The notes below the pieces were generated by a model that had not been told where the DNA came from, did no database searches, and worked only from the letters and a program-made list of their open reading frames with translations. The position numbers were made by a program, and so were the translations under genes. From Panacibacter microcysteis (GTDB lineage: Bacteria > Bacteroidota > Bacteroidia > Chitinophagales > Chitinophagaceae): 64,000 nt of DNA. The first letter of the stretch is position 1, and the number at the start of each line of letters is the position of its first letter. This document shows, piece after piece, positions 42,914 through 51,863 of the stretch. The stretch covers positions 806,001-870,000 of the forward strand of contig NZ_JADWYR010000001.1 of NCBI RefSeq assembly GCF_015831355.1, written 5' to 3'.

Positions 42914-44107
42914 CTACTGTACTTGAATGATTAAGGTTTCAATTTCGTTGCGCATATAACCGCTGCGGTTCCACTGGTGCTCCGGCTGCGTTTCACCATT
43001 AATGTTGGTAGCTTTAACCTTTAACGTGTAGTTGCCTTTCTGCAATGGCGTAAAGGCATAACGCCAGTGCCTCCATGCATATTTGCCAAGATTTTTTTCC
43101 AGCGTGGCTACATTCCACGTTTTGCCACCATCTGTTGAAATTTCTACCTTTTGAATACCATCTCCGCCATCAAAAGCCACACCCCTGATGTCGGTTGTTT
43201 TGCTGGCAGCAATAACATCGTTGGGTTCCGGGCTTACAAAAATGGAACGTACGTCCATTTTGTTGATAGGCTGCATATTTTTCGCCAGTGAATCGGGGCT
43301 TTCATTTCCATTCGCACGATCTTTTGGTATAAGGTATGCTTTCTTCATCCAAAATCCATTGAATGTATCGGTTAGTACATTAATATCGCTTAACATACCA
43401 ACCCAGTACGTTGCGTACCAGCCGGGCACCACCAGTTTAAGCGGGTAACCGTTCAGCAAAGGCAATGCTTCGCCATTCATTTCATAGGCTACCATTACTT
43501 CACCATTATTTGCAAGATCAAACGGAAGAGATTTTACAAAATCAGGCGTAGAATCCATCGGCGGCCTGTCAAGGCCATTGAAGGAAATTTCTTTTGCGCC
43601 TGATTTTACTTTTGCCATCGCAAGAATGTCGCTCAATTTTACACCTGTCCATTTTGCATTACCCATCGCACCGTTTTTCCACTGGCCACCGGGCACACGG
43701 GGATCGAAAAAACTCCGTGAATTACCGGCACACTGGCATAAAGCGTTGATTGTATAAGGTGTAAATTTCGTTTTAAGGTCTTCAACTGATAAAGCAAGTT
43801 GCTGCATAACGTTACCGCCTATACGCAGACGGAAAGTATCCTTATCTATTGTTGCAGGCAGACCGGCAAGGTGCCAGCGTACAAAAAAAACATTGTTGGG
43901 CGTATAATCAAGCAGGAAATATTTTAGTGGCGTTTCAAGATTCGGTGGTCTGTCTGTAAGCAACAGCATGGAATCTTTACCGGCTGTTTTAACAAGCGTG
44001 TCTTTCATATCTGCGGTTGCAACATCTTCATTTGAATGCGGCTGCGTTGTACATGATGCCAGAAACAGGCAGGTTAAAAAGCTAAGTAAACTATCTTTTA
44101 TTTGCAT
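42914..44107 (-). CDS. molybdopterin-dependent oxidoreductase (sulfite dehydrogenase, SorA-like)
   Basis: 397 residues from MQIKDSLLSFLTCLF with a lipoprotein signal (lipobox LASC). The sulfite-oxidase fold is clear: the molybdenum-binding Cys in ALCQCAGNSRSFFDPRVPGG, then GNAKWTGVKLSDIL, PLKLVVPGWYATYWVGML (in part) and a C-terminal Mo-co dimerisation domain with IEISTDGGKTWN-like VEISTDGGKTWNVATL. It should oxidise sulfite or a related oxyanion in the periplasm and pass electrons to the next gene's cytochrome. The frame is open to 44188, but that extension has no signal peptide of the right kind. Confidence 0.85.
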   Translation of the reverse strand: MQIKDSLLSFLTCLFLASCTTQPHSNEDVATADMKDTLVKTAGKDSMLLLTDRPPNLETPLKYFLLDYTPNNVFFVRWHLAGLPATIDKDTFRLRIGGNVMQQLALSVEDLKTKFTPYTINALCQCAGNSRSFFDPRVPGGQWKNGAMGNAKWTGVKLSDILAMAKVKSGAKEISFNGLDRPPMDSTPDFVKSLPFDLANNGEVMVAYEMNGEALPLLNGYPLKLVVPGWYATYWVGMLSDINVLTDTFNGFWMKKAYLIPKDRANGNESPDSLAKNMQPINKMDVRSIFVSPEPNDVIAASKTTDIRGVAFDGGDGIQKVEISTDGGKTWNVATLEKNLGKYAWRHWRYAFTPLQKGNYTLKVKATNINGETQPEHQWNRSGYMRNEIETLIIQVQ

Positions 44108-44174
44108 CGCGCTATAATTATCTGCATTGACAAGACTGATACAGCAAATGTATTGAGCCAGCGTAATAGTAAAG

Positions 44175-44567
44175 TTAATAAGATTCAATAATTGAATGCA
44201 GCATCTCAGGTGTAACAGGTTTTATAATGTAATTATTAACCTGCCCATACTGTTTTGCACGTTCAAAATCTGACGGGTTCTTGGAAGATGAAACAATATA
44301 GATCGTTATCGTTTTAGAAGACGGTATTTCAATGAAAGCATCCAGGAACTGCCAGCCATCCATAACAGGCATATTCAGGTCGAGCAGGATGATATCCGGT
44401 ATGGCCTCCCCTGACATTAATATTGGCCTCAGGTGGTTAATTGCCTCTTCCCCGTTATGGAAAACCATAAAGCTGTTACAAAATTCTGTGAGCTGCATGA
44501 GTTTCTTTGTGGCAAAAACAAAAATGGGATCATCATCAATAATGCAGGCTACATCAATTTTTTTCAT
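44175..44567 (-). CDS. single-domain response regulator
   Basis: 130 residues from MKKIDVACIIDDDPIFVFA, only a receiver domain: the acidic pair DDDP, the phospho-Asp in DIILLDLNMPVMDGWQFLD, the Thr/Ser YIVSSSKNP and the conserved Lys in NYIIKPVTPEML. No output domain, so it acts through protein contacts or phosphotransfer, as in Rcp1-like proteins. It overlaps the end of the PAS kinase gene by 14 bases and is its natural partner. The longer frame to 44627 lies inside the kinase gene. Confidence 0.9.
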   Translation of the reverse strand: MKKIDVACIIDDDPIFVFATKKLMQLTEFCNSFMVFHNGEEAINHLRPILMSGEAIPDIILLDLNMPVMDGWQFLDAFIEIPSSKTITIYIVSSSKNPSDFERAKQYGQVNNYIIKPVTPEMLHSIIESY

Positions 44568-46926
44568 GAAAGTGTATTTTAAAGGTTGTGCCTTCACCCA
44601 GGGCACTTCCAGCTTCAATTTTTCCACCCATCGCCTCTACCTGGTTTTTGGTAATAAACAAACCCACCCCCCGTGCATCTTTGTTGCCATGGAATGTCTT
44701 ATACATACCAAAAAGCTTTTCGCCGTTGCGTTTCATATCTATACCAATACCATTGTCTTCAATCGTTAATATAATATAATCATTTTCTCTCTTTGCGGAA
44801 AGTTTTACATAAGATTCTTTATTGTTGTCCCGGTATTTGATAGCATTGGTTAGAAAATTTAGCAATATACTATCCAGGTATGCAGGCACTGCAAAAACAG
44901 CAAGATTTCTGTCAACCTCGTTTAAACAATGTACTTCTTCGCGTATCAGCTGTGCCTGCACGTTGCTTTGTACTTTTTGTATAGCCTCGTAAAGATTGAT
45001 CCGCTGTATCTCCTGGTTAATATTTGTATTTACAGCAACCACTTCATTCAGATGCGCCACTGTTTCGGTAAGATTATCAGATGCTTTTTTCAGCAGGCCA
45101 AATAATTCATTTCTTGCGGTCTGATCTTTCTCTGTCTCAAGAAAAGAAAGCAGCATGGAAAAATTGGTTGCATGAGACCGCAGGTTGTGCGAGACAATAT
45201 GTGCAAAATTTGTAAGCCTGATGTTCTGTTCGCTGGTAACGTCTAAAAGATCTTTCAGCTTTTTCTCGTTGTTCTTGCGCTCAGTAATATCATAGCTTAT
45301 ACCCAACAAGCCTGTTATTTCACCATCGCTGTTTTTGAGCGGAATTTTAGATGTAAGAAAGCAATGTTCAGTACCATCATACTTCCTGCTAAAGGTTTCT
45401 TTGTCAAGCATTGCTTCCCCGGTTTCGAATACAGCTTTATCTTCCGCGATTGAAACAGCGGCAGATTCTGCCGGATATAGTTCATAATCGGTTTTGCCAA
45501 TTACATCCATTTCATTCTGTACGCCCATATAACGCATCTCCTGCCTGTTTACCAATATCTTCCTTGATTGACGATCTTTGATAAAAATGTTTACAGGAAT
45601 ATTATCGATGATTGCTGCCAGCAATGTTCTTTCTTCGGCAATAATTTGTTCTGCTTCCTTCCTTGCGGTAATATCAGTTACCTGTGTAATAAAATGCAGG
45701 GGATGATTATACTGGTCTTTTACAACAGACCGTGACATGATAGCCCATACGATGTGCCCGTTCTTATGAACATACCGTTTTTCAAACTGGTAATGATCTT
45801 TATTGTTTTCAGACAACTCCCTTAAATAACGCAAATCAGTTTCAAGGTCGTCCGGGTGGGTTATGTCAGACATGCTCATCTGCAGCATCTCGTTCACGGA
45901 GTAACCAAGCATTTCGCAAAAGCTTTTATTTACTTTGAGCCATTTGCCGTCCGGAGCAAGCAGTGCCATACCGTTGGTTGCATGGTCGAAAGTTTTCCTG
46001 AACCTTTCTTCGCTTCGGGCCAGTTGAATTTCTTTTACTTTTTCGCTGTGTATGTCCTGGAAAACGCCATACATTCTAAACGGTTTGTTATTAACGAACT
46101 CAACTTTGCCTCTTGTTCGTACCCAGCGTTCATTGCCTCTGGCTGTTATAATTTTTAATACTTCATCAAAAGGTTTCCCGAATTCGATTGCATTGTCTAC
46201 AACTTCCTTAATTTTTTCCCTGCTTTCACCGGCTTCGTAAAATTCGATTGCAGAGCGCAGATCGGGAACGAAATCAAATGATACTTCATGAATTTCTTTT
46301 GTTACATACGTCCAATCGAGCTTGTTTTTTTCAAAATCAACTTCCCATCCACCCACTTTGGCTACTTCGCTTGTTTGTGCAAAAAAATTCAACGTTTGCT
46401 GCAGCACGATCTTGCGTTCATCCAACTCTATATTTTTCTTCCGCAATTCCAACAGCCGCATCACCTGGTTTGAAAGAACACGCAAAACTTTTCGCTGTTC
46501 ATCTGAAAGTTTTTTTGGCTTATGATCTATGATACAGATAGTACCCAGTGCATGGCCTTCACGATTTACCAGCGGAACCCCGGCATAAAAAATTACATGG
46601 GGGTCACCTGTTACAAGTGGGTTGTCTGCAAATCTTTCGTCTTGTCTCGAATCTTCTATTTCAAAAATCTCAGTGGGATAGTTAATTGCATGGGCACAAA
46701 ATGAAATGTCACGAACTGTCTGATTATTCTCCAGGCCATAGTGAGATTTAAACCACTGCCTGTCTGCATCGATGAAAGTGATCGTTGAGACCGATGTATT
46801 GCAGATGTAAGCTGCAAGTGCTGTAATGTCATCAAAATCCTTTTCGGGAATAGTATCCAGTATTGAATACTCTTTGATTGCCTGCAATCTTGCGTTTTCG
46901 TCAGAAGGCAAATCCGGTTTTTTCAT
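44554..46926 (-). CDS. GAF/PAS hybrid sensor histidine kinase
   Basis: 790 residues, no signal peptide or membrane segment. Order: a GAF domain at about 25-165 (STITFIDADRQWFKSHYGL, in parts), three PAS domains at about 180-300, 305-430 and 430-550 (NGMALLAPDGKWLKVNKSFC and IDNIPVNIFIKDRQSRK), a HisKA domain with FAHIVSHNLRSHATNFSMLL, and a HATPase_c domain with LTIEDNGIGIDM and GVGLFITKNQVEAMGG. The H box is complete. It is cytoplasmic and probably senses a small ligand or redox state through PAS. It is coupled to the receiver gene that follows. Confidence 0.9.
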   Translation of the reverse strand: MKKPDLPSDENARLQAIKEYSILDTIPEKDFDDITALAAYICNTSVSTITFIDADRQWFKSHYGLENNQTVRDISFCAHAINYPTEIFEIEDSRQDERFADNPLVTGDPHVIFYAGVPLVNREGHALGTICIIDHKPKKLSDEQRKVLRVLSNQVMRLLELRKKNIELDERKIVLQQTLNFFAQTSEVAKVGGWEVDFEKNKLDWTYVTKEIHEVSFDFVPDLRSAIEFYEAGESREKIKEVVDNAIEFGKPFDEVLKIITARGNERWVRTRGKVEFVNNKPFRMYGVFQDIHSEKVKEIQLARSEERFRKTFDHATNGMALLAPDGKWLKVNKSFCEMLGYSVNEMLQMSMSDITHPDDLETDLRYLRELSENNKDHYQFEKRYVHKNGHIVWAIMSRSVVKDQYNHPLHFITQVTDITARKEAEQIIAEERTLLAAIIDNIPVNIFIKDRQSRKILVNRQEMRYMGVQNEMDVIGKTDYELYPAESAAVSIAEDKAVFETGEAMLDKETFSRKYDGTEHCFLTSKIPLKNSDGEITGLLGISYDITERKNNEKKLKDLLDVTSEQNIRLTNFAHIVSHNLRSHATNFSMLLSFLETEKDQTARNELFGLLKKASDNLTETVAHLNEVVAVNTNINQEIQRINLYEAIQKVQSNVQAQLIREEVHCLNEVDRNLAVFAVPAYLDSILLNFLTNAIKYRDNNKESYVKLSAKRENDYIILTIEDNGIGIDMKRNGEKLFGMYKTFHGNKDARGVGLFITKNQVEAMGGKIEAGSALGEGTTFKIHFHEKN

Positions 46927-47158
46927 GTATTGAAGTTTTGATAACGCTACCGTGATGTTTATAGCGACAAAAGTATACAGAAGCGAACTATATAAAACTG
47001 CATAAAACCTTAATTTCTTCTATATTACGAGTTTCGTTAAACTCATTTCGTTCATCCATTAAACAAATGAGCAGACCAGTGACCCACCGCAGGTTACAGT
47101 GTAGAATTTTCACTACAATAAATTGTACAGCCAATCAATTTATATGAGCAGCCTTTAC

Positions 47159-47188
47159 AAAAAAAAGCCGGCAATTTTTGCCGGCTTT
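47159..47188 (-). terminator. terminator after the YbjQ gene
   Basis: An 8-bp stem GCCGGCAA / TTGCCGGC flanked by AAA/TTT, followed on the minus strand by a T run. It stands 20 bases after the stop. The rest of the 280-bp gap up to the kinase gene shows nothing else. Confidence 0.85.
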
Positions 47189-47206
47189 AGATGAACCCTT
47201 TCAGCA

Positions 47207-47524
47207 CTAAATTTTGACCGCGGTACCGGTGGCTATAACCATTAACATACTGCCATTGCTGCCCACTGTTTCAAAATCGAGGTCTATGCCAATAACAGCG
47301 TTGGCGCCCATTTGCATGGCTTTCTGCTCCAGTTCTTTCAATGCGCTTGCCCTCGCTTCTTCGATTACCCTTTCGTAAGTACCGCTACGGCCACCAACGA
47401 TATCTCTTATGCCTGCAAAAAGATCTTTGAAAATATTGGCGCCAATAATTGTTTCTGCAGTTACAATACCAACGTATTGTTGTACAGGTCTGCCTTCAAT
47501 GTTGTTTGTTGTTGTAAGTAACAT
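47207..47524 (-). CDS. YbjQ/UPF0145 family protein
   Basis: 105 residues from [20 protein letters not shown], the family start. Further marks are [21 protein letters not shown] (in part), [19 protein letters not shown] and [16 protein letters not shown]. These small proteins form pentameric or decameric rings and were named heavy-metal binding; the function is unsettled. It overlaps nothing real: the frame to 47587 reaches into the glycosylase gene. It lies 13 bases downstream of the glycosylase gene and is probably cotranscribed. Confidence 0.88.
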   Translation of the reverse strand: MLLTTTNNIEGRPVQQYVGIVTAETIIGANIFKDLFAGIRDIVGGRSGTYERVIEEARASALKELEQKAMQMGANAVIGIDLDFETVGSNGSMLMVIATGTAVKI

Positions 47525-47537
47525 GTTGTGTTTATTT

Positions 47538-48143
47538 TTATGTAACAGGTTTTTTGTCTTTCCACTTCCACAGGTAAAGGCATGCATATGTTCTGTAAGG
47601 GCTCCACTTGGCCGATATCTTCAATATCTTTTCACGCAGGGCTTTTTTATCGACAGTTCTTAGTTTGTACAACTTTACCATTGCATTTTGTAAACCCAGG
47701 TCATCAACTGCGTAAACATCTTCCCGGCCAAGTGTAAACATCAATAGCATTTCAACCGTCCACCTACCAACTCCTTTTATTTGTGTAAGTGATGCAATGA
47801 TCTCTTCATTGGTCATTGCCGCCAGCTTCTTATCGGTTATTTTATGCTCAATGCAAAATCTTGCAACGTTGTGCACATAAGAAACTTTAGCGTTGGATAA
47901 TCCTACTGCCCTCAGCGTTTCTGCCGGTGTATTCATTACCTGTTTTGCTGTAGGCTCTTTGCCCTTATATATGTCGAGAAAGCGCCGATATATTACATCT
48001 GCCACCTTTGTATTTAATTGTTGACTCATAATACCTGCCATAAGGTGCAGGGCAATGTTTTTACGAAGCTTTAGCTGATGATAGGGCGCCGATATGAGCA
48101 AGGCGAGTTTTTTATCTTTTTGTAAGTGTGCAACATGTTCCAT
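47538..48143 (-). CDS. DNA-3-methyladenine glycosylase II (AlkA-like)
   Basis: 201 residues with the helix-hairpin-helix-GPD fold: [18 protein letters not shown] is the hairpin, and the catalytic Asp lies in [12 protein letters not shown]. The [19 protein letters not shown] helix and the [14 protein letters not shown] end are typical of bacterial AlkA without the N-terminal TBP-like domain of the E. coli protein. It removes alkylated bases in base excision repair. Two more repair genes (exonuclease III and endonuclease III) are in the window, far apart. Confidence 0.9.
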   Translation of the reverse strand: MEHVAHLQKDKKLALLISAPYHQLKLRKNIALHLMAGIMSQQLNTKVADVIYRRFLDIYKGKEPTAKQVMNTPAETLRAVGLSNAKVSYVHNVARFCIEHKITDKKLAAMTNEEIIASLTQIKGVGRWTVEMLLMFTLGREDVYAVDDLGLQNAMVKLYKLRTVDKKALREKILKISAKWSPYRTYACLYLWKWKDKKPVT

Positions 48144-48235
48144 AATTAAACAAGTTAATTCAAATACTTCCCTGGTTTATGATGATGTGTGGTAATTTTT
48201 GCGCAGGTGCGACTGTTGATGCTACCTGTTCTGCA

Positions 48236-48296
48236 GCTGAAAGGATTGCGACGCAACAGGCGATGCCATAAAAAACAGGTGTTTGTACCAAAAAAA
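48236..48296 (+). repeat. dispersed intergenic repeat, type A head, degraded
   Basis: The head is changed to GAAAGGATTGCGACGCAAC, but the tail AGGCGATGCCATAAAAAAC and the later GTACCAAAAAAA are intact. It lies between the divergent glycosylase gene and the 90-residue gene. Confidence 0.75.
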
Positions 48297-48402
48297 TGGC
48301 GTTTATCAGGGGATGATTACACAGTTGTTAAAAAAGACAAAAGGCTGCCTCTTATAGCTTATTTGAGTACGGTGTTTGCCTTACTAATGCAAAATTAAAC
48401 CT

Positions 48403-48675
48403 ATGGAGAAAAGACAACAATTGGAAGCTATTGAGAAAATGCTTCGCGAACTGGAGGATGTAAAAAACAGCCAGGAATCTTTGCTGAAAAAAGTGGCACA
48501 GATAGAAGCAGAAAACATTAATGTTGGTATAAGCTTGCTGGATAAAGAATTGCCCGACATTCATGAGCAGGCAGATGCTACTATTGAACGTGTAGCCACA
48601 TTATTGACCAGTTTACAGGAACACCGCGATGAGTTTGCTAAAAAGCACAAACTGGACGTGGCTGAAGAAGTGTAG
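48403..48675 (+). CDS. small coiled-coil protein, unknown function
   Basis: 90 residues, nearly all helical: MEKRQQLEAIEKMLRELEDV and the Gln/Leu-rich KVAQIEAENINVGISLLDKEL with heptad spacing, so a coiled coil over about residues 1-50. No signal peptide, membrane segment or family known to me. Good codon use and its own terminator support a real gene. The base composition is like its neighbours. Confidence 0.65.
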   Translation: MEKRQQLEAIEKMLRELEDVKNSQESLLKKVAQIEAENINVGISLLDKELPDIHEQADATIERVATLLTSLQEHRDEFAKKHKLDVAEEV

Positions 48676-48686
48676 CAACATAAGAT

Positions 48687-48720
48687 AAAGAAAACGGCCG
48701 CTTGTGCGGCCGTTTTCTTT
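48687..48720. terminator. bidirectional terminator between the coiled-coil gene and lysS
   Basis: A 15-bp perfect stem AAAGAAAACGGCCGC and its complement with loop TTGT, centred between two convergent stops; a T run follows on each strand. Confidence 0.92.
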
Positions 48721-48731
48721 ATACAAATATT

Positions 48732-50255
48732 TTACTCTTCTGTTCTTTCGGGCCGCATTTGCGGGAAGAACAACACATCCTGTATAGAAGGTTGGTTGGT
48801 AAGTAACATGCAAAGCCTGTCTATACCTATGCCAATTCCGCTCGTAGGTGGCATACCGTATTCGAGCGCACGCAGAAAATCATAATCAATAAACATGGCT
48901 TCATCGTCTCCGCGCTCCATTAAACGAACCTGCTCTTCAAACCTGGCGCGCTGATCTACGGGATCGTTTAACTCGCTGTATGCATTGGCAAGTTCTTTTC
49001 CATTGATCATTAATTCAAAACGTTCTACAAGTCCTTCCTTGCTGCGATGTTTTTTAGTAAGCGGGCTCATCTCTACAGGGTAATCGATGATAAAGGTTGG
49101 CTGAATGTAATTACCTTCTGCTTTTTCACCGAAAAGCTCGTCTATCAGTTTGCCTTTTCCCATACTGGCATCGTGCTGCAGGTGTAGCTGTTTACAAACG
49201 CCACGCAACCCGTCTTCATCCATTCCGCTTACATCGATGCCGGTATGCTCTTTGATGGCATCGTAAATGGATACACGCTGGTATGGTGCTTTAAAGTTGA
49301 TAATCTTATCTCCTACCTGCACTTCTGTTGTACCATGTAATGCAAGCGCTAACTTTTCAAACAACTGCTCTGTAATTTCCATCATCCAGTAATAGTCTTT
49401 ATAGGCAGTGTACCATTCCAGTACTGTAAACTCCGGGTTATGCGTTCTGTCCATACCCTCGTTGCGGAAGTTGCGGCTGAATTCATAAACCCAGTCGAAC
49501 CCGCCAACGATCAGGCGTTTTAGGTATAACTCATTTGCGATGCGTAAATAAAACGGAATGTCTAAAGCGTTATGATGTGTAACAAATGGCCTGGCCGCAG
49601 CACCACCAGGTATAGCCTGCAATACCGGGGTGTCAACTTCGAGTGCGCCCCTTTCGTTTAGAAATGCACGTATGGTATTAATGAGCCTGGTACGCTTTAA
49701 AAAAGTTTCCCTTACGTCTGGGTTAATGATAAGGTCTGCATAACGTTGCCTGTACCTAAATTCAGGATCAGTTACAGCATCGTATACATGGCCTGATTCA
49801 TCGCGTTTTACAACGGGCAAAGGCTTCAGTGACTTGGCGAGCAACGTGATGGTTTGGGTATGCAAACTGGTCTCGCCTGTTTTGGTAATAAATACATAGC
49901 CTGTGGCGCCTATAATATCACCAAGATCAAGCCCACGCTTTACAAGATTATCAAAATAAGTCTTGTCTTCGCCCGGGCAGATCTCGTCACGCTTAACATA
50001 TAATTGTATAAGGCCTTTGCTATCCTGGATCTTTATAAAAAATACCTTTCCTTTATCATTTATACTCATGATACGGCCTGCGAGGCACACATTTGTATAT
50101 TCATCTTTTGTATCTTCTGAAAACGCTTCTTTTATATCTTTCGAATAATGCGAAACAGGATACAATGGGGCCGGGTATGCATCTATACCGGCCGCTGCCA
50201 ATTCTTTCAATTTATCCCTGCGGATGATTTCCTGTTCAGATAAATGTTGACTCAT
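48732..50255 (-). CDS. lysS: lysyl-tRNA synthetase, class II
   Basis: 507 residues. An N-terminal OB-fold anticodon domain (VCLAGRIMSINDKGKVFFI, in part) is followed by the class II catalytic domain: motif 1 around RTRLINTIRAFLNERGALEVDTPVL, motif 2 FRNEGMDRTHNPEFTVLEWY and motif 3 GIGIGIDRLCMLLTN (each given in part). It charges tRNA-Lys in the cytoplasm. A single-gene unit on the minus strand with a -7 element 22 bases before the ATG. Confidence 0.97.
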   Translation of the reverse strand: MSQHLSEQEIIRRDKLKELAAAGIDAYPAPLYPVSHYSKDIKEAFSEDTKDEYTNVCLAGRIMSINDKGKVFFIKIQDSKGLIQLYVKRDEICPGEDKTYFDNLVKRGLDLGDIIGATGYVFITKTGETSLHTQTITLLAKSLKPLPVVKRDESGHVYDAVTDPEFRYRQRYADLIINPDVRETFLKRTRLINTIRAFLNERGALEVDTPVLQAIPGGAAARPFVTHHNALDIPFYLRIANELYLKRLIVGGFDWVYEFSRNFRNEGMDRTHNPEFTVLEWYTAYKDYYWMMEITEQLFEKLALALHGTTEVQVGDKIINFKAPYQRVSIYDAIKEHTGIDVSGMDEDGLRGVCKQLHLQHDASMGKGKLIDELFGEKAEGNYIQPTFIIDYPVEMSPLTKKHRSKEGLVERFELMINGKELANAYSELNDPVDQRARFEEQVRLMERGDDEAMFIDYDFLRALEYGMPPTSGIGIGIDRLCMLLTNQPSIQDVLFFPQMRPERTEE

Positions 50256-50276
50256 ACTTGCTTTTTAAAAGGATTG

Positions 50277-50284
50277 CAAAGATA
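50277..50284 (-). promoter_or_regulatory. promoter -7 element of lysS
   Basis: On the minus strand TATCTTTG fits TAnnTTTG, 21 bases before the lysS ATG. Confidence 0.55.
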
Positions 50285-50371
50285 TGGCTACATAACAAAT
50301 GAGCCGTAGCGTTGTTTATAACCCAACACAGGAAGAACCAAGTTTGAAAAAAATCCATTTAATTTGCTCTC

Positions 50372-50950
50372 ATGCGTACAATTATTTCTTCCTGTTTTAT
50401 ACTGCTGGTATTTATAGTGGCCAGCCAGCCTTCTATGGCACAGTCGAAAAAATTTGATTCCAGTTCCATGATCAGCAATCTTGGCTTTCGTGTTACCTGC
50501 AGCAATAAAGACGACGCAGAAAACCAGGTAAACATTTCTCCCAAAGGTTTTAAAGACATGCGGGACTTTTCATTTCCTGTGAAAGGTCGCCTGCGCAAAA
50601 TGCTGGTAGAAGATATTAATGCCGACGGCTACCCTGATCTTATGCTTTGTGTTTACGGTGGCGCAAACGGCAATATGGGCAATATTATTTGTGTTGCTTC
50701 GAAAGGTAATACAGAGCTGCAACCTGTGCGCTTTGCAGATATTTACAGCGATGCGAAAATAAGTGAAGGCTATAAAGGGTACGACGATTTTACCGTAATG
50801 GTGGGCACACTTTTGCAAACATTTCCCGTATATAAACCAGGTGACACAGATACACCAACCGGCGGTAAGCGTGTAGTGCAGTACAGGCTGGCAAATGGTG
50901 AGAATGGCGGCCTTTCTTTCAAAGTATTGCGCTCTTATATGAAAGAATAG
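50372..50950 (+). CDS. exported protein, PliI-like fold
   Basis: 192 residues with a signal peptide (MRTIISSCFILLVFIVASQPSMAQ). The segment MLVEDINADGYPDLMLCVYGG, followed by IICVASKGNTELQPV, looks like the VEDxNxDGYPEL strand of PliI-type lysozyme inhibitors and of FG-GAP/VCBS proteins. Ca2+ binding by the DINADGYPDL loop is likely. A lysozyme inhibitor role is a guess from the fold. It is divergent to lysS and followed directly by a dispersed repeat. Confidence 0.65.
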   Translation: MRTIISSCFILLVFIVASQPSMAQSKKFDSSSMISNLGFRVTCSNKDDAENQVNISPKGFKDMRDFSFPVKGRLRKMLVEDINADGYPDLMLCVYGGANGNMGNIICVASKGNTELQPVRFADIYSDAKISEGYKGYDDFTVMVGTLLQTFPVYKPGDTDTPTGGKRVVQYRLANGENGGLSFKVLRSYMKE

Positions 50951-50957
50951 TTATCTG

Positions 50958-51007
50958 GTAGCCGGCAGTTGAACATATGGCATCGCCTGTTGCCACGCTC
51001 GGTTCAG
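50958..51007 (-). repeat. dispersed intergenic repeat, type C head
   Basis: Minus-strand head CTGAACCGAGCGTGGCAAC with the AGGCGATGCCATA tail; it begins eight bases after a stop codon. Paired head to head with the type A copy at 51112. Confidence 0.8.
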
Positions 51008-51111
51008 GGTTCCTCTTTTATGGCGGCTGCAGCGATCAGTTTATGCTGCTTCCCAAATATTAAGATCGATATTGATGTTGATCTTCGCACAGGCTCAATA
51101 AAGCTTCAACA

Positions 51112-51165
51112 GTACAAGAGTGCGACGCAACGATGCGCAATAGCAGCAATGCAGCCGGGCTCATT
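51112..51165 (+). repeat. dispersed intergenic repeat, type A head
   Basis: Exact type A head; tail ends GCAGCCGGGCTCATT upstream of nth. Confidence 0.9.
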
Positions 51166-51233
51166 ATTCTCTCCTCACTTTCTTCCAAAGCACGTTTATT
51201 TTTCTGTTAGATTTATGGCATAAATACATTGCT

Positions 51234-51863
51234 ATGGCAAACGTTAACTGGCCCGAAGCTGTAAAGCCCCTGATCAAAAAATACAAGGGAAAAAAACACC
51301 CGCTGGAATATGGTAATACTTACCAGTTGCTTGTAATGGTGGTACTTTCTGCGCAGGATTCGGATAAACACATCAACCAAATAGCGCCCAAATTTTTTGC
51401 TGCTTTCCCCAACATGCAGGCATTATCCCAGGCTACACCGGAGGCAATTGCCGAACAGATAAATGATGTAAGGAATTTTGGTAACAAATCGAAGTGGCTG
51501 AGTGAACTCTCCAGGAAAATTAAACAGGATAAAAACATACCGCTAACGCTGGATGAACTAACCGAAATGCCCGGCATCGGGCGAAAATCTGCCAACGTTA
51601 TCAAGCGCGAATCAGGCGCTGAGGCTGAAGGAATAATTGTTGACCTGCATGTGGTGCGTGTGGCCCCACGCTTAAGTATTGCCAGCGGCACCGACCCTAA
51701 AAAGATTGAAAAGCAAATGATGGAAATACTACCGCAAAAATTATGGGACGCCGGCATGGCCATGTCTTTTCTTGGCAGGGAAATTTGCAGGCCAACAAAC
51801 CCCAAATGCGAGGTTTGCGTAATGAATACCGTTTGCGCTTACTACAACAATAATAAAAACTAG
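51234..51863 (+). CDS. nth: endonuclease III
   Basis: Bifunctional DNA glycosylase/AP lyase for oxidised pyrimidines. 209 residues. The helix-hairpin-helix LTEMPGIGRKSANVI carries the catalytic Lys; the catalytic Asp lies in IVDLHVVRVAPRL, where DLH stands for the usual DTH. The 4Fe-4S loop is complete: C-x6-C-x2-C-x5-C in REICRPTNPKCEVCVMNTVC. Its stop overlaps that of the convergent oxidoreductase by four bases (CTAG). Confidence 0.95.
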   Translation: MANVNWPEAVKPLIKKYKGKKHPLEYGNTYQLLVMVVLSAQDSDKHINQIAPKFFAAFPNMQALSQATPEAIAEQINDVRNFGNKSKWLSELSRKIKQDKNIPLTLDELTEMPGIGRKSANVIKRESGAEAEGIIVDLHVVRVAPRLSIASGTDPKKIEKQMMEILPQKLWDAGMAMSFLGREICRPTNPKCEVCVMNTVCAYYNNNKN

